A stretch of DNA of 64,000 bases from an uncultured Collinsella sp. (GTDB taxonomy: Bacteria; Actinomycetota; Coriobacteriia; Coriobacteriales; Coriobacteriaceae): positions 1 to 64,000 of the forward strand of contig CAKUGF010000006.1 of assembly GCA_934654585.1 (NCBI GenBank), written 5' to 3'. Below, piece after piece: positions 53,522 to 60,854 of the stretch (within the stretch, counting starts at the first letter, position 1; every line of letters starts with the position of its first letter). Under the pieces are notes generated by a model. It had not been told where the DNA came from. It ran no database searches and worked only from the letters and a program-made list of their open reading frames with translations. Made by a program: the position numbers and the translations under genes.

Positions 53522-55165
53522 CTACCACTGGGCGGCGTAGATATCGCAGCTTGCGTGCGTGGGTGGATTGTTGACGTCGATCGAAACGGGGACCGTGGAG
53601 CCGACGGCGGGGCAGTCGCAAAAATTGTTATAGCCGGCAACGATGTTGCCCTGCTTGTCGCGCAGGATGGCCGATAGGAACACCTGAGTTTTATCAAAAC
53701 CGCTCGGGGCGCTTTGGAGTTTGAGTTTTGCCGAGAACGAATGCATACCGTCCGCCTCGGCGGATTCGGTGCTATCGAACAGCTCGAATGCCGGTGCTTC
53801 GGTGGCGGTGGCAAGTGCGACGCCGCTGGGTGTGACGGCTTCGAACTCAACGCGCGCGGGGGCGGTGCCATTTCCCGTCTGATCGCCAAAGTAGACAGTC
53901 TGGCCGGGCTCGATAGCACTGTAGGTTTTCTCATCCGTAAAGATCAGATTGCCATCCGCATCGTATCCGTAGATCGTAATGGTGGGAAATGCGATGGAGG
54001 CAGAGCCGTCGGAGTTTTTAAGACCGATGCCAAAGTGGACATATCCGTGCTCACTAACCGACCAACCAGACTCTACGATTGAGAGCTCGGCGGACAGGCG
54101 GCTGGTGTCGCTTGCCGTATTTGCCTTTTGTGGAGCGGAGGCGCCGCCGGACTGGCTGGCTTGCGACGAAGACACGCGGTCGTCGTTGTTCTCCCGAGCG
54201 GCGTGAAAGGACGAAATGGCAATCGCGCCGCCGGCTAGCAAACCGGCGAGCACTGCGGCGATGAGTATCAGTTTTAGCAGAAGGCTGCCGAGGGCCTGAG
54301 CTCCGGTTTTCTCCGGATGATGCTTCTGCGCGTGCGCTTTTGTCGACGCTTTGGCCTTGTCGGCTTGCTGGCTTGCGCCAGAAGATGCCCGGTCGTCTTT
54401 TGGTTGGGGCGAGCCGGCGAGCGCTTCTGCCATCTCGGTCGCAGACTGGAACCGCGCGCTTGGCTCAAACGAGCAGGCACGCGTGATGGCATGGGCAAGT
54501 TTTGCGGGCGCATGTTCAAGAATCGACATGAGCGCTTGCTCGTAAGCCTCATCGTCGGGCCGGATACCCGTGAGTGCGAAGCCAAGGACGCGTCCAATGG
54601 AGTAGACGTCGCTGCGCGCGTCGGTCTGGGCAAAGCCATATTGTTCGGGCGAGGCGAAACCCCAGGTTCCGAGGGAAGTCGTGTCCTTGCTCGCCCCTTC
54701 GACACGCATGCGGGCAATGCCGAGGTCGATGAGGTGCGCGCCGTCCGCAGCGGCCACAATATTGTTGGGGGAGATATCGCGATGGACGATGCCGTGTCGG
54801 TGAAGCTCCTCCGCAGCCTCGCAAAGCTCGATGCCGAGCGAGACGGTGGACTCCGGCGTCAGCGGCCCATCGGTTTCGATTACTTTGGAAAGCGTTCGAC
54901 CCGGCACGAAGTCGTAGACGACAACAAAGTGCTCGGGCAGTTCGTAGGTCGCCTCGACGCGGGGAAGGCGGGGTGAGCTGCATTCGGTGAGCGCCGACCA
55001 TACATTGCGGCGGGCAAGTTCCTGCCGGATCTTTTTTCGCACGAAGGGACCGGCTCCATCGATCGTGACGAGTTCGGTAATGCCGTCTTCGCCGCGCGCG
55101 AGTACCTGCTCGACGCGATAGGTGTCGTCGAGGCTCATGGCGTGCATGAGCTGGTTGTCGTTCAA
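53522..55165 (-). CDS. transmembrane serine/threonine protein kinase
   Basis: 547 residues. An N-terminal Hanks-type kinase domain (about 12-255) carries the catalytic loop HRDISPNN, LIDLGIAR in place of DFG, and SPEQYG in place of APE. The glycine loop is poor (LARGEDGITE); the ATP lysine is likely in VRKKI. An Ala/Lys-rich juxtamembrane region leads to a membrane segment at about 290-312 and an external region of beta-type modules, without PASTA repeats. It could sense an external signal and phosphorylate the neighbouring zinc-ribbon or SPFH proteins; this is inference. Confidence 0.88.
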   Translation of the reverse strand: MNDNQLMHAMSLDDTYRVEQVLARGEDGITELVTIDGAGPFVRKKIRQELARRNVWSALTECSSPRLPRVEATYELPEHFVVVYDFVPGRTLSKVIETDGPLTPESTVSLGIELCEAAEELHRHGIVHRDISPNNIVAAADGAHLIDLGIARMRVEGASKDTTSLGTWGFASPEQYGFAQTDARSDVYSIGRVLGFALTGIRPDDEAYEQALMSILEHAPAKLAHAITRACSFEPSARFQSATEMAEALAGSPQPKDDRASSGASQQADKAKASTKAHAQKHHPEKTGAQALGSLLLKLILIAAVLAGLLAGGAIAISSFHAARENNDDRVSSSQASQSGGASAPQKANTASDTSRLSAELSIVESGWSVSEHGYVHFGIGLKNSDGSASIAFPTITIYGYDADGNLIFTDEKTYSAIEPGQTVYFGDQTGNGTAPARVEFEAVTPSGVALATATEAPAFELFDSTESAEADGMHSFSAKLKLQSAPSGFDKTQVFLSAILRDKQGNIVAGYNNFCDCPAVGSTVPVSIDVNNPPTHASCDIYAAQW

Positions 55166-55232
55166 GCCGTCCTCCCTTCATGGTAGCTGGGCAAATGCCC
55201 CAAGAATGATATGACAACGATTGTTCCGTTTG

Positions 55233-55249
55233 TTCAGTTGGCAACTGAA
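55233..55249. promoter_or_regulatory. palindrome TTCAGTTGGCAACTGAA before the kinase gene
   Basis: Eight-base arms around one base, about 68 bp upstream of the kinase start. A half-site TGGCAACTG lies at 55821-55829, upstream of the HTH gene. Confidence 0.55.
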
Positions 55250-55297
55250 TCGGCTGTGGAGGCGATGGGGCTGCGGGGCTTGCGAAGGCTTGGGCGT

Positions 55298-55750
55298 TTA
55301 TTTGAGCGGATTGGTTCCCAAGAGCGTCTTTTCGCTCAGACGGTAGAGCTCGTCGTCGGTGCAGGCGCGGCTCATGCCGCGTTCGATGCACCAGATGATG
55401 ATGGCGTCGCGGCGGTCCTTGCACCAAAGCTCGGCGACGCTGTCGAGCCTCAAAAGGCGTTGCGTCTCGCGAAGCGTGCAGCCGATGCCGAGCGCCAACA
55501 TGATGGCGTGGTCTCGACCGGGGCGGCTCTTGCCGGCAAAGATGTCGTACACAACGGTTGGGTTAAGGCCCGAGTTGCGTGCGACGTCCGAACGCTTGAT
55601 GCGACGGTCGTCGATGAGGCAGCGCAGGTACGAGGGAAGCGTTTGGTCGACGGTCTCGCCTTCATCAAGATAAGCGTCGATACTCGAGCTTGCCAGCAGC
55701 CGCTTGAGCAGGTCTTCTGTCAGGTGTTCGCGTTTGTTCTGAGTTGCCAA
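55298..55750 (-). CDS. small HTH (XRE-like) protein
   Basis: About 150 residues. The central part looks like a helix-turn-helix: IKRSDVARNSGLNPTVVYDIFAGKSRP, followed by an helical continuation (DHAIMLALGIGCTLRETQRLLRL). The acidic N-terminal part contains LPSYLRCLIDD. TTG 55750 is chosen because TTGGAGCC lies just upstream; the frame can be extended to 55810. It lies upstream of the kinase gene and, given the shared palindromes, is the best candidate regulator of the kinase and the zinc-ribbon operon. Confidence 0.72.
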   Translation of the reverse strand: MATQNKREHLTEDLLKRLLASSSIDAYLDEGETVDQTLPSYLRCLIDDRRIKRSDVARNSGLNPTVVYDIFAGKSRPGRDHAIMLALGIGCTLRETQRLLRLDSVAELWCKDRRDAIIIWCIERGMSRACTDDELYRLSEKTLLGTNPLK

Positions 55751-55880
55751 GAGGGCTCCAATCGTTGTCTCGACTTTAGAGTATATCGATAGGGCGATCA
55801 CTGGACGCACGGGGGGCGAGTGGCAACTGTGTCTTATGGGGGACGGTTTGCTCGGATGAATTCCGAAGCAAATGAAAATA

Positions 55881-55932
55881 CTTTACTTAGTTAAAGAAAA
55901 GCGTTTTATCCAAGGCGTACGGGGAGTACAAT
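55881..55932 (+). promoter_or_regulatory. ilvE promoter with operator-like CTTTACTTAGTTAAAG
   Basis: The palindrome is at 55881-55896, TACAAT at 55927-55932. It matches the sites at 3671 and 21872. About 150 bases of leader follow before ilvE, including the hairpin TGCCCGG/CCGGGCA near 55982-56004. Confidence 0.5.
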
Positions 55933-56085
55933 CTCCTGCATGCGAATCGACGCGCCATCGGCTTTGATGCTGCCCGCGTGTCCTGCCCGGCTCTACGCTC
56001 CGGGCATGCGACGTTGCGACGCGGCCGGCTTCGGTCCTTGCGTGCGGGTTCGCGAGTATGCAACCGTGTATGTAAGGAGCGACAT

Positions 56086-57138
56086 ATGACTGTCGAGAAG
56101 AAGGATATCGATTGGGGTAGCCTCGGCTTTGGCTACATGAAGACCGATTACAGCTACGAGGCCCATTGGAAGGACGGCGAGTGGGACGAGGGTGGCCTGA
56201 CCACCGACCACACCCTGCACGTCTCCGAGTGCGGCGGCATCTTCCATTACTGCCAGGAGGTCTTTGAGGGCCTGAAGGCTTACACCGCCGAGGACGGCAG
56301 CATCGTCTGCTTCCGCCCCGACATGAACGCCGAGCGTATGTACAACTCCGCCGAGCGCCTCGAGATGCCCCCGTTCCCCAAGGACAAGTTTGTCGAGGCC
56401 GTCAAGCAGGTCGTCTCTGCCAACGCCGCCTGGGTTCCGCCCTTCGGCTCCGGCGCAACCCTGTATGTGCGCCCGTTTATGATCGGCTCCGGTGACGTGA
56501 TTGGCGTGGCTCCCGCTCCTGAGTACACGTTCCGCATTCTCGTGACCCCGGTCGGTCCGTACTTTAAGGGCGGCCTCAAGCCCGTTAAGCTGCGCGTTTC
56601 CGAGTACGATCGTGCTGCACCGCACGGCACCGGCAACATCAAGGCCGGCCTCAACTACGCCATGTCCCTCAAGCCCACGATGGAGGCTCACCGCGAGGGC
56701 TATGCCGAGAACCTGTATCTCGACTCCGAGTCCCGCACCTATGTCGAGGAGACCGGTGGTGCCAACGTCCTGTTCGTGAAGGAGGACGGCACCCTCGTCG
56801 TCCCGCAGTCGCACACCGACTCCATCCTGCCCTCCATCACCCGCCGTTCGCTCGTTCAGGTCGCCGAGGACCTGGGCATGACCGTCGATCAGCGTCCCGT
56901 CGAGTGGGCCGAGGTCAAGGCCGGCACCTTTGTTGAGTGCGGCCTGTGCGGCACCGCTGCTGTTATCTCTCCGGTTGGCGAGATCGACAACAAGGTCTAC
57001 GGCGCCGACGAGACCGTGACCTTCCCGGCTGGCTACACCGAGATCGGCCCCGTGATGAAGAAGCTTCGCGAGACTCTGACGGGCATCCAGTCTGGTGCTG
57101 TTGAGGATAAGCACAACTGGGTCTGCGTCGTCGCGTAA
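56086..57138 (+). CDS. ilvE: branched-chain amino-acid aminotransferase
   Basis: A 350-residue fold-type IV aminotransferase, the last step in Leu, Ile and Val synthesis and the first in their breakdown. Family marks are FHYCQEVFEGLKAY, RPDMNAERM, LYVRPFMIG, the cofactor lysine in NIKAGLNYAMSL near residue 190, and EETGGANVLFV. The C-terminal ECGLCGTAAVISPVGEI is typical. TAAGGAG precedes ATG 56086. An earlier in-frame start at 55978 encodes a non-conserved Arg-rich stretch and is rejected. It is a single gene with a long leader. Confidence 0.95.
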   Translation: MTVEKKDIDWGSLGFGYMKTDYSYEAHWKDGEWDEGGLTTDHTLHVSECGGIFHYCQEVFEGLKAYTAEDGSIVCFRPDMNAERMYNSAERLEMPPFPKDKFVEAVKQVVSANAAWVPPFGSGATLYVRPFMIGSGDVIGVAPAPEYTFRILVTPVGPYFKGGLKPVKLRVSEYDRAAPHGTGNIKAGLNYAMSLKPTMEAHREGYAENLYLDSESRTYVEETGGANVLFVKEDGTLVVPQSHTDSILPSITRRSLVQVAEDLGMTVDQRPVEWAEVKAGTFVECGLCGTAAVISPVGEIDNKVYGADETVTFPAGYTEIGPVMKKLRETLTGIQSGAVEDKHNWVCVVA

Positions 57139-57155
57139 CCTGTCTTTATCTGTCC

Positions 57156-57280
57156 GGCCCGAGGGCAACCTTCCTTTCCGGCGCGTCCTCGGACATGAAA
57201 GAACCCCCGCTGCGCACTTCGTGCGGCGGGGGTTCTTTCGTCCTGCGGAATGCGCCGGAAAGGAAGGTTGCCCTCGGGCC
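57156..57280. repeat. 125-bp composite hairpin, 29-bp perfect outer arms
   Basis: 57156-57184 and 57252-57280 are perfect reverse complements. Inside, GAAAGAACCCCCGC pairs with GCGGGGGTTCTTTC and a small CGCAC/GTGCG tip. It lies after ilvE. Confidence 0.9.
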
Positions 57281-57334
57281 TACGTTGCCTCGATATCGCC
57301 GTACGGGCAATAATAAATCTGATAAAGAGATGGC

Positions 57335-57360
57335 GCGCGGCCTTTTGGCCGCGCTTTTTA
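57335..57360 (+). terminator. rho-independent terminator (plus strand, ilvE side)
   Basis: GCGCGGCC / GGCCGCGC followed by TTTTTA. Confidence 0.75.
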
Positions 57361-57367
57361 TAAAGAA

Positions 57368-57395
57368 GGGGTCCAGGGCGATTGCCCTGGACCCC
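57368..57395 (-). terminator. terminator of lemA
   Basis: A perfect 12-bp stem GGGGTCCAGGGC / GCCCTGGACCCC followed, on the minus strand, by TTCTTTAT. Confidence 0.75.
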
Positions 57396-57432
57396 AAGGA
57401 TTAATGTGCTGTCGGAAGCTCGGCCGTGTTTA

Positions 57433-57984
57433 CTAGAACTTGACGGTCGGTGCCTGGCGGGCGGCCTCGGCGGCCTCGAAGCCCTGGCGCTCCTTAAACT
57501 GGAAGATACCGGCAAAGATGACGGCCGGGAACGTTTGGATGGCGTTGTTGTAGCTGAGCACGCAGTCGTTGTAGCTCTGGCGTGCGTAGCTCACCTTGTT
57601 CTCGGTATCCTCGAGCGTGGCCTGGAGCTGCGTAAAGTTGGTATTCGCCTTAAGGTCGGGGTAGGCCTCGGCCACGGCGAAGAGCTGGCGCAGGGCGCCG
57701 GTCAGCACGTTGTCGGCTTCCATCTTTGCCTCGGGCGTGGTGGCGCTCACGGCGGCGTTGCGCGCGTTTACCACGGCGGCGAGCGTCTCCTGCTCGTGCT
57801 TGGCGTAGCCCTTGACGGTCTCAACCAGGTTGGGGATCAGGTCGTTGCGGCGCTGCAGCTGCGTGTCGATGTTCTGCCAGGCGTTATCGATGCGATTGCG
57901 CTTGGTGACCATGTTGTTGTAGATGCCGGCGATGGCGCAGACAATCACAACGACAACAACGATACCGATGATGATGGTAGCCAT
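57433..57984 (-). CDS. LemA family protein
   Basis: 183 residues. An N-terminal membrane segment (about 4-22) is followed by long helices with the family motifs YNNMVTKRNRIDNAWQNIDTQLQRRNDLIPNLVETVKGY and the C-terminal YNNAIQTFPAVIFAG...FE. LemA proteins are membrane-attached helical bundles of uncertain role, often near TPM-domain or zinc-ribbon/SPFH genes. The nearby kinase/SPFH cluster is therefore noteworthy. GGAG lies before the ATG. Confidence 0.93.
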   Translation of the reverse strand: MATIIIGIVVVVVIVCAIAGIYNNMVTKRNRIDNAWQNIDTQLQRRNDLIPNLVETVKGYAKHEQETLAAVVNARNAAVSATTPEAKMEADNVLTGALRQLFAVAEAYPDLKANTNFTQLQATLEDTENKVSYARQSYNDCVLSYNNAIQTFPAVIFAGIFQFKERQGFEAAEAARQAPTVKF

Positions 57985-58195
57985 GATGTCTCCGTTTCGA
58001 ATGGCCGCGGCGGCATGCGCCAGCTGCCGTTGGTGTAACGCTTCTAGTATACCCGCAACCCTTGGCGGTGCCGAACTTTCCGGTAAGCGTTATGTTTTCG
58101 CCAAGGTTGGGCTTTGAGGCAGAGGCTACGGTACGGGTGTAAGATATGCGACATATTACTGTGTGTTGTTGCTGCCCCCGAGGAGGGCGATGCAG

Positions 58196-58780
58196 ATGGA
58201 CCTTCGCATTAAGAAAACCTATCGGGCCCTGTTCACAGCTTTTACCGAGCTTTTGGAAGAACATCGTTTTGAGGACCTGACGGTCGCCATGCTGTGCGAC
58301 CGCGCTATGATACGCCGCACGACGTTCTATAAACATTTCCGCGACAAAAATGATTACTTTGCCTTCTATATCGATGAGCTCATGTCGGGCCTGCCGCAAA
58401 AGCGGGACGATGCAGATGGCACGGAGGGGACGGGCGATGTGCGCACGCTTCGCCATGAAGTGTTTGACGACGCCATGAACATGATTCTGGCGCACGAGCA
58501 GCTCATGGATAACATCTTGGCGAGCAGCATGTCTGGCATGTTGACCGGTACGATTTGTGATCGCATCGCCCGTTCCATCCGTGAGCGCGTGATGAGCGCG
58601 CTCGACGAAGACGCGCTTGCGCCCGTGTCGCTCGAGACGACGTCCGAGTTTGTCGCTGGCGGCATCATTCGTCTATTTACCATGTGGTGGGAATCGGGCC
58701 ATGATCTTGAACGTCAACCCGAGATAGCCGACGTGGTCGATGCGCTGTTCGAGCGGACCATGACGCCGGTAAAGCAGTAA
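58196..58780 (+). CDS. TetR-family transcriptional regulator
   Basis: A 194-residue regulator. The HTH is FEDLTVAMLCDRAMIRRTTFYKHFRDKNDYF near residues 25-55, followed by a helical ligand-binding domain. The TetR_C_8-like C-terminus is plausible (FVAGGIIRLFTMWW). AGGAGG lies nine bases before ATG 58196; ATG 58190 is closer but less well spaced. The gene is followed at once by tRNA-Ser on the opposite strand. Target unknown. Confidence 0.88.
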   Translation: MDLRIKKTYRALFTAFTELLEEHRFEDLTVAMLCDRAMIRRTTFYKHFRDKNDYFAFYIDELMSGLPQKRDDADGTEGTGDVRTLRHEVFDDAMNMILAHEQLMDNILASSMSGMLTGTICDRIARSIRERVMSALDEDALAPVSLETTSEFVAGGIIRLFTMWWESGHDLERQPEIADVVDALFERTMTPVKQ

Positions 58781-58783
58781 AGG

Positions 58784-58873
58784 TGGCGGAGAGAGGGGGA
58801 TTCGAACCCCCGGAACGCTCTCGCGCTCAACGGTTTTCAAGACCGCCGCATTCAACCGCTCTGCCATCTCTCC
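58784..58873 (-). tRNA. tRNA-Ser (anticodon UGA), CCA encoded
   Basis: On the minus strand the sequence begins GGAGAGATGGCAGAGCGG, has the anticodon arm CGGTC-TTGAAAA-CCG with TGA, a long variable arm (GAGCGCGAGAGCGTTC) typical of tRNA-Ser, and ends with GGTTCGAATCCCCCTCTCTC then CGCCA. The acceptor stem pairs GGAGAGA with TCTCTCC. Confidence 0.95.
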
Positions 58874-58924
58874 GTGAGTCGTAATGATAGCATCGTTTTG
58901 AATTTACAACAGGGAAGGCGAACG

Positions 58925-60706
58925 ATGACGATCACCGAAATCGACGAGAAGTTCATGTGCGAGGCGCTGGCTGAGGCGCGCGCTGCCGCGGCGGTGGGCG
59001 AGGTGCCCATCGGAGCCGTGGTGGTGTGTGCGGGCAAGATCGTCGCGCGGGCGCATAATCGTCGCGAACTCGATCAAGACCCTTCGGCGCATGCCGAGTT
59101 CGCGGCCCTGTGCTCTGCCGCGCGGGCGCTCGGCCGATGGCGTCTTTCCGATTGCACCGTCTATGTGACGCTTGAGCCCTGCTGCATGTGCGCGGGCCTT
59201 ATGGTCAACGCGCGCGTGGGCCGCTGTGTGTATGGCGCGGCCGATGCCAAGGCGGGCGCGCTGGGCTCGCTGTACGACCTCAATGCCGATTCGCGTTTGA
59301 ATCATCGGTTTAACGTGGCCGCCGGCGTGCTAGCGGATGAGTGCCGCAAGGTGCTGAGCAGCTATTTTGCCGACTTGCGTGGTGCGGATGGTGACGGTTG
59401 CGGCTGCGGCTTGAACCTTGAGGCGCATGCCGCTCACGCCGAGGCGCTTGCGGGTGCCGTTGAGAATGCCGGCGCGGCAGTCGACTTTGGTCCTGTGCGG
59501 CGCCGACCGCGTCGCGTGCTGCTGGCAATCGATTCCTTTAAGGGCAGCGTGTCGAGTGAGCAGGCGGAGTCGGCGGTTGCTGAGGGCGTGCGCCGCGTGT
59601 GGCCGGATGCCGAGGTAAGCGCGCTACCGCTGGCGGACGGCGGCGAGGGTACGCTCGATGCCGTTGCCGCGTGCGGCGGTGAGATCGTGACCTGCGAGGT
59701 CGCAGGGCCTCTGCGCGATCGCGTGTCCGCTCGGATGCTGGTGGATGGCGAGCGCGCGTCTGCGGTTATCGAGATGGCCGAGGCGGCAGGCATTGGGCAT
59801 TCGCTCTGCACGGAGCCGGCGGCGCTGACCGCTACGACCTATGGCGTGGGCGAGCTCGTGCTTCGCGCGGTTCGCGCGGGGGCGAAGACTTTATATATTG
59901 GCCTGGGCGGCAGTGCCACTAACGATGGCGGTGCCGGCATGCTGCAGGCGTTGGGCGCGCGTTTGCTTGATGAGCACGGTCGTGATGTTCCGCCGGGTCT
60001 TGCCGGCCTCGAGCGGGTGGCGAGCGTTGATTTGGCTCCAGCACTTGGGGCGCTGCGTGGCGCTCGTATCGTTGTGCTTTCCGATGTCGAGAATCCGCTC
60101 GTGGGGCGTCGTGGTGCGTTGGCGGTGTTTGGCGGGCAGAAGGGTCTACCGACGGGCGATGCCCAGGTGCTGAGCAGGTATGACAGCTGGATGGTCGGCT
60201 ACGGTCGCCTGCTCGACGCTGCGATTGCCGAGGCTCGGGTCCAGGGGTTGCTGCGCACACCCGAGGGCGCACGGACATTTGGCTCGGTGCTTGGCGTGCC
60301 CGGCGCGGGCGCTGCCGGTGGGCTGGGGGCTGCCTTGCTGGCGCTCGGCGCGGAGCTACGCTCGGGTGTGGAGACGGTGCTCGATCTGATTGGGTTTGAC
60401 GGGCGCGTGCGCGATGCCGACTTGGTCATTACAGGCGAGGGCAACATGGACGAGCAGTCCGCTGCCGGCAAGGCGCCGGTGGGCGTGGCTCGCCGCGCCA
60501 AGCGCTATGGCAAACCGGTGGCCGCCGTCGTGGGCGGCCGTGCCGACAGCCTGAATGCGGTGTATGGGCAGGGTGTCGATCTGGTTCTGCCGGTCTGCCG
60601 CAAGCCCATGAGCCTTGAGGAAGCGCTTGGCATGCAGGAGGCTGTAGCCAATTTGGCGTGCGCAGGCGAGGGGGCTGCCCGAGCATACGATCTTGGTCGC
60701 ATATAG
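58925..60706 (+). CDS. fusion of tRNA adenosine deaminase (TadA) and glycerate kinase
   Basis: 593 residues in one uninterrupted frame. Residues 1-155 are TadA-like: zinc/catalytic HAE in SAHAEFAAL and the EPCCMCAGLM motif; TadA makes inosine at the wobble base of tRNA-Arg. A Cys-containing linker (GDGCGCGLN, about 160-195) follows. Residues 198-593 are a glycerate kinase of the GarK/GlxK type: VLLAIDSFKGSVSSEQA, LPLADGGEGTLDAV, GLGGSATNDGGAGML and VITGEGNMDEQS. It phosphorylates glycerate with ATP. The two activities have no known link. ATG 58925 follows GAAGGCG; earlier in-frame starts overlap the tRNA gene. Confidence 0.9.
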   Translation: MTITEIDEKFMCEALAEARAAAAVGEVPIGAVVVCAGKIVARAHNRRELDQDPSAHAEFAALCSAARALGRWRLSDCTVYVTLEPCCMCAGLMVNARVGRCVYGAADAKAGALGSLYDLNADSRLNHRFNVAAGVLADECRKVLSSYFADLRGADGDGCGCGLNLEAHAAHAEALAGAVENAGAAVDFGPVRRRPRRVLLAIDSFKGSVSSEQAESAVAEGVRRVWPDAEVSALPLADGGEGTLDAVAACGGEIVTCEVAGPLRDRVSARMLVDGERASAVIEMAEAAGIGHSLCTEPAALTATTYGVGELVLRAVRAGAKTLYIGLGGSATNDGGAGMLQALGARLLDEHGRDVPPGLAGLERVASVDLAPALGALRGARIVVLSDVENPLVGRRGALAVFGGQKGLPTGDAQVLSRYDSWMVGYGRLLDAAIAEARVQGLLRTPEGARTFGSVLGVPGAGAAGGLGAALLALGAELRSGVETVLDLIGFDGRVRDADLVITGEGNMDEQSAAGKAPVGVARRAKRYGKPVAAVVGGRADSLNAVYGQGVDLVLPVCRKPMSLEEALGMQEAVANLACAGEGAARAYDLGRI

Positions 60707-60854
60707 ATATAAATATCCAATCTGATTTGCCTGTCCAGCTCGTTATTTGTAAATATATGTTAATTACGTTGGCATTTTACGGTCTATACTATTGCTGTAT
60801 CACTGGTGTCGTATGCACCTGTCTGCAAACGGAAATTATATGAAAGGGGCTAGG
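60707..60854 (+). promoter_or_regulatory. AT-rich promoter region of the VWA surface protein gene
   Basis: A run of AT-rich sequence with TATACT at 60785-60790 as a possible -10 box. The contrast with neighbouring GC content is strong. The -35 box is not clear. Confidence 0.4.

Noticed and set aside
55933..56085. T-box or attenuator in the ilvE leader
   Set aside because: No T-box consensus (GGTGGNACCGCG) or run of Leu/Ile/Val codons was seen; only one short hairpin.
55978..56085. Earlier start for ilvE adding 36 Arg-rich residues
   Set aside because: No ribosome-binding site and not part of the aminotransferase fold; TAAGGAG fixes the start at 56086.
58874..58924. Earlier in-frame start for the TadA fusion
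   Set aside because: It would begin right at the 5' end of the tRNA-Ser gene and lacks a ribosome-binding site; GAAGGCG favours 58925.
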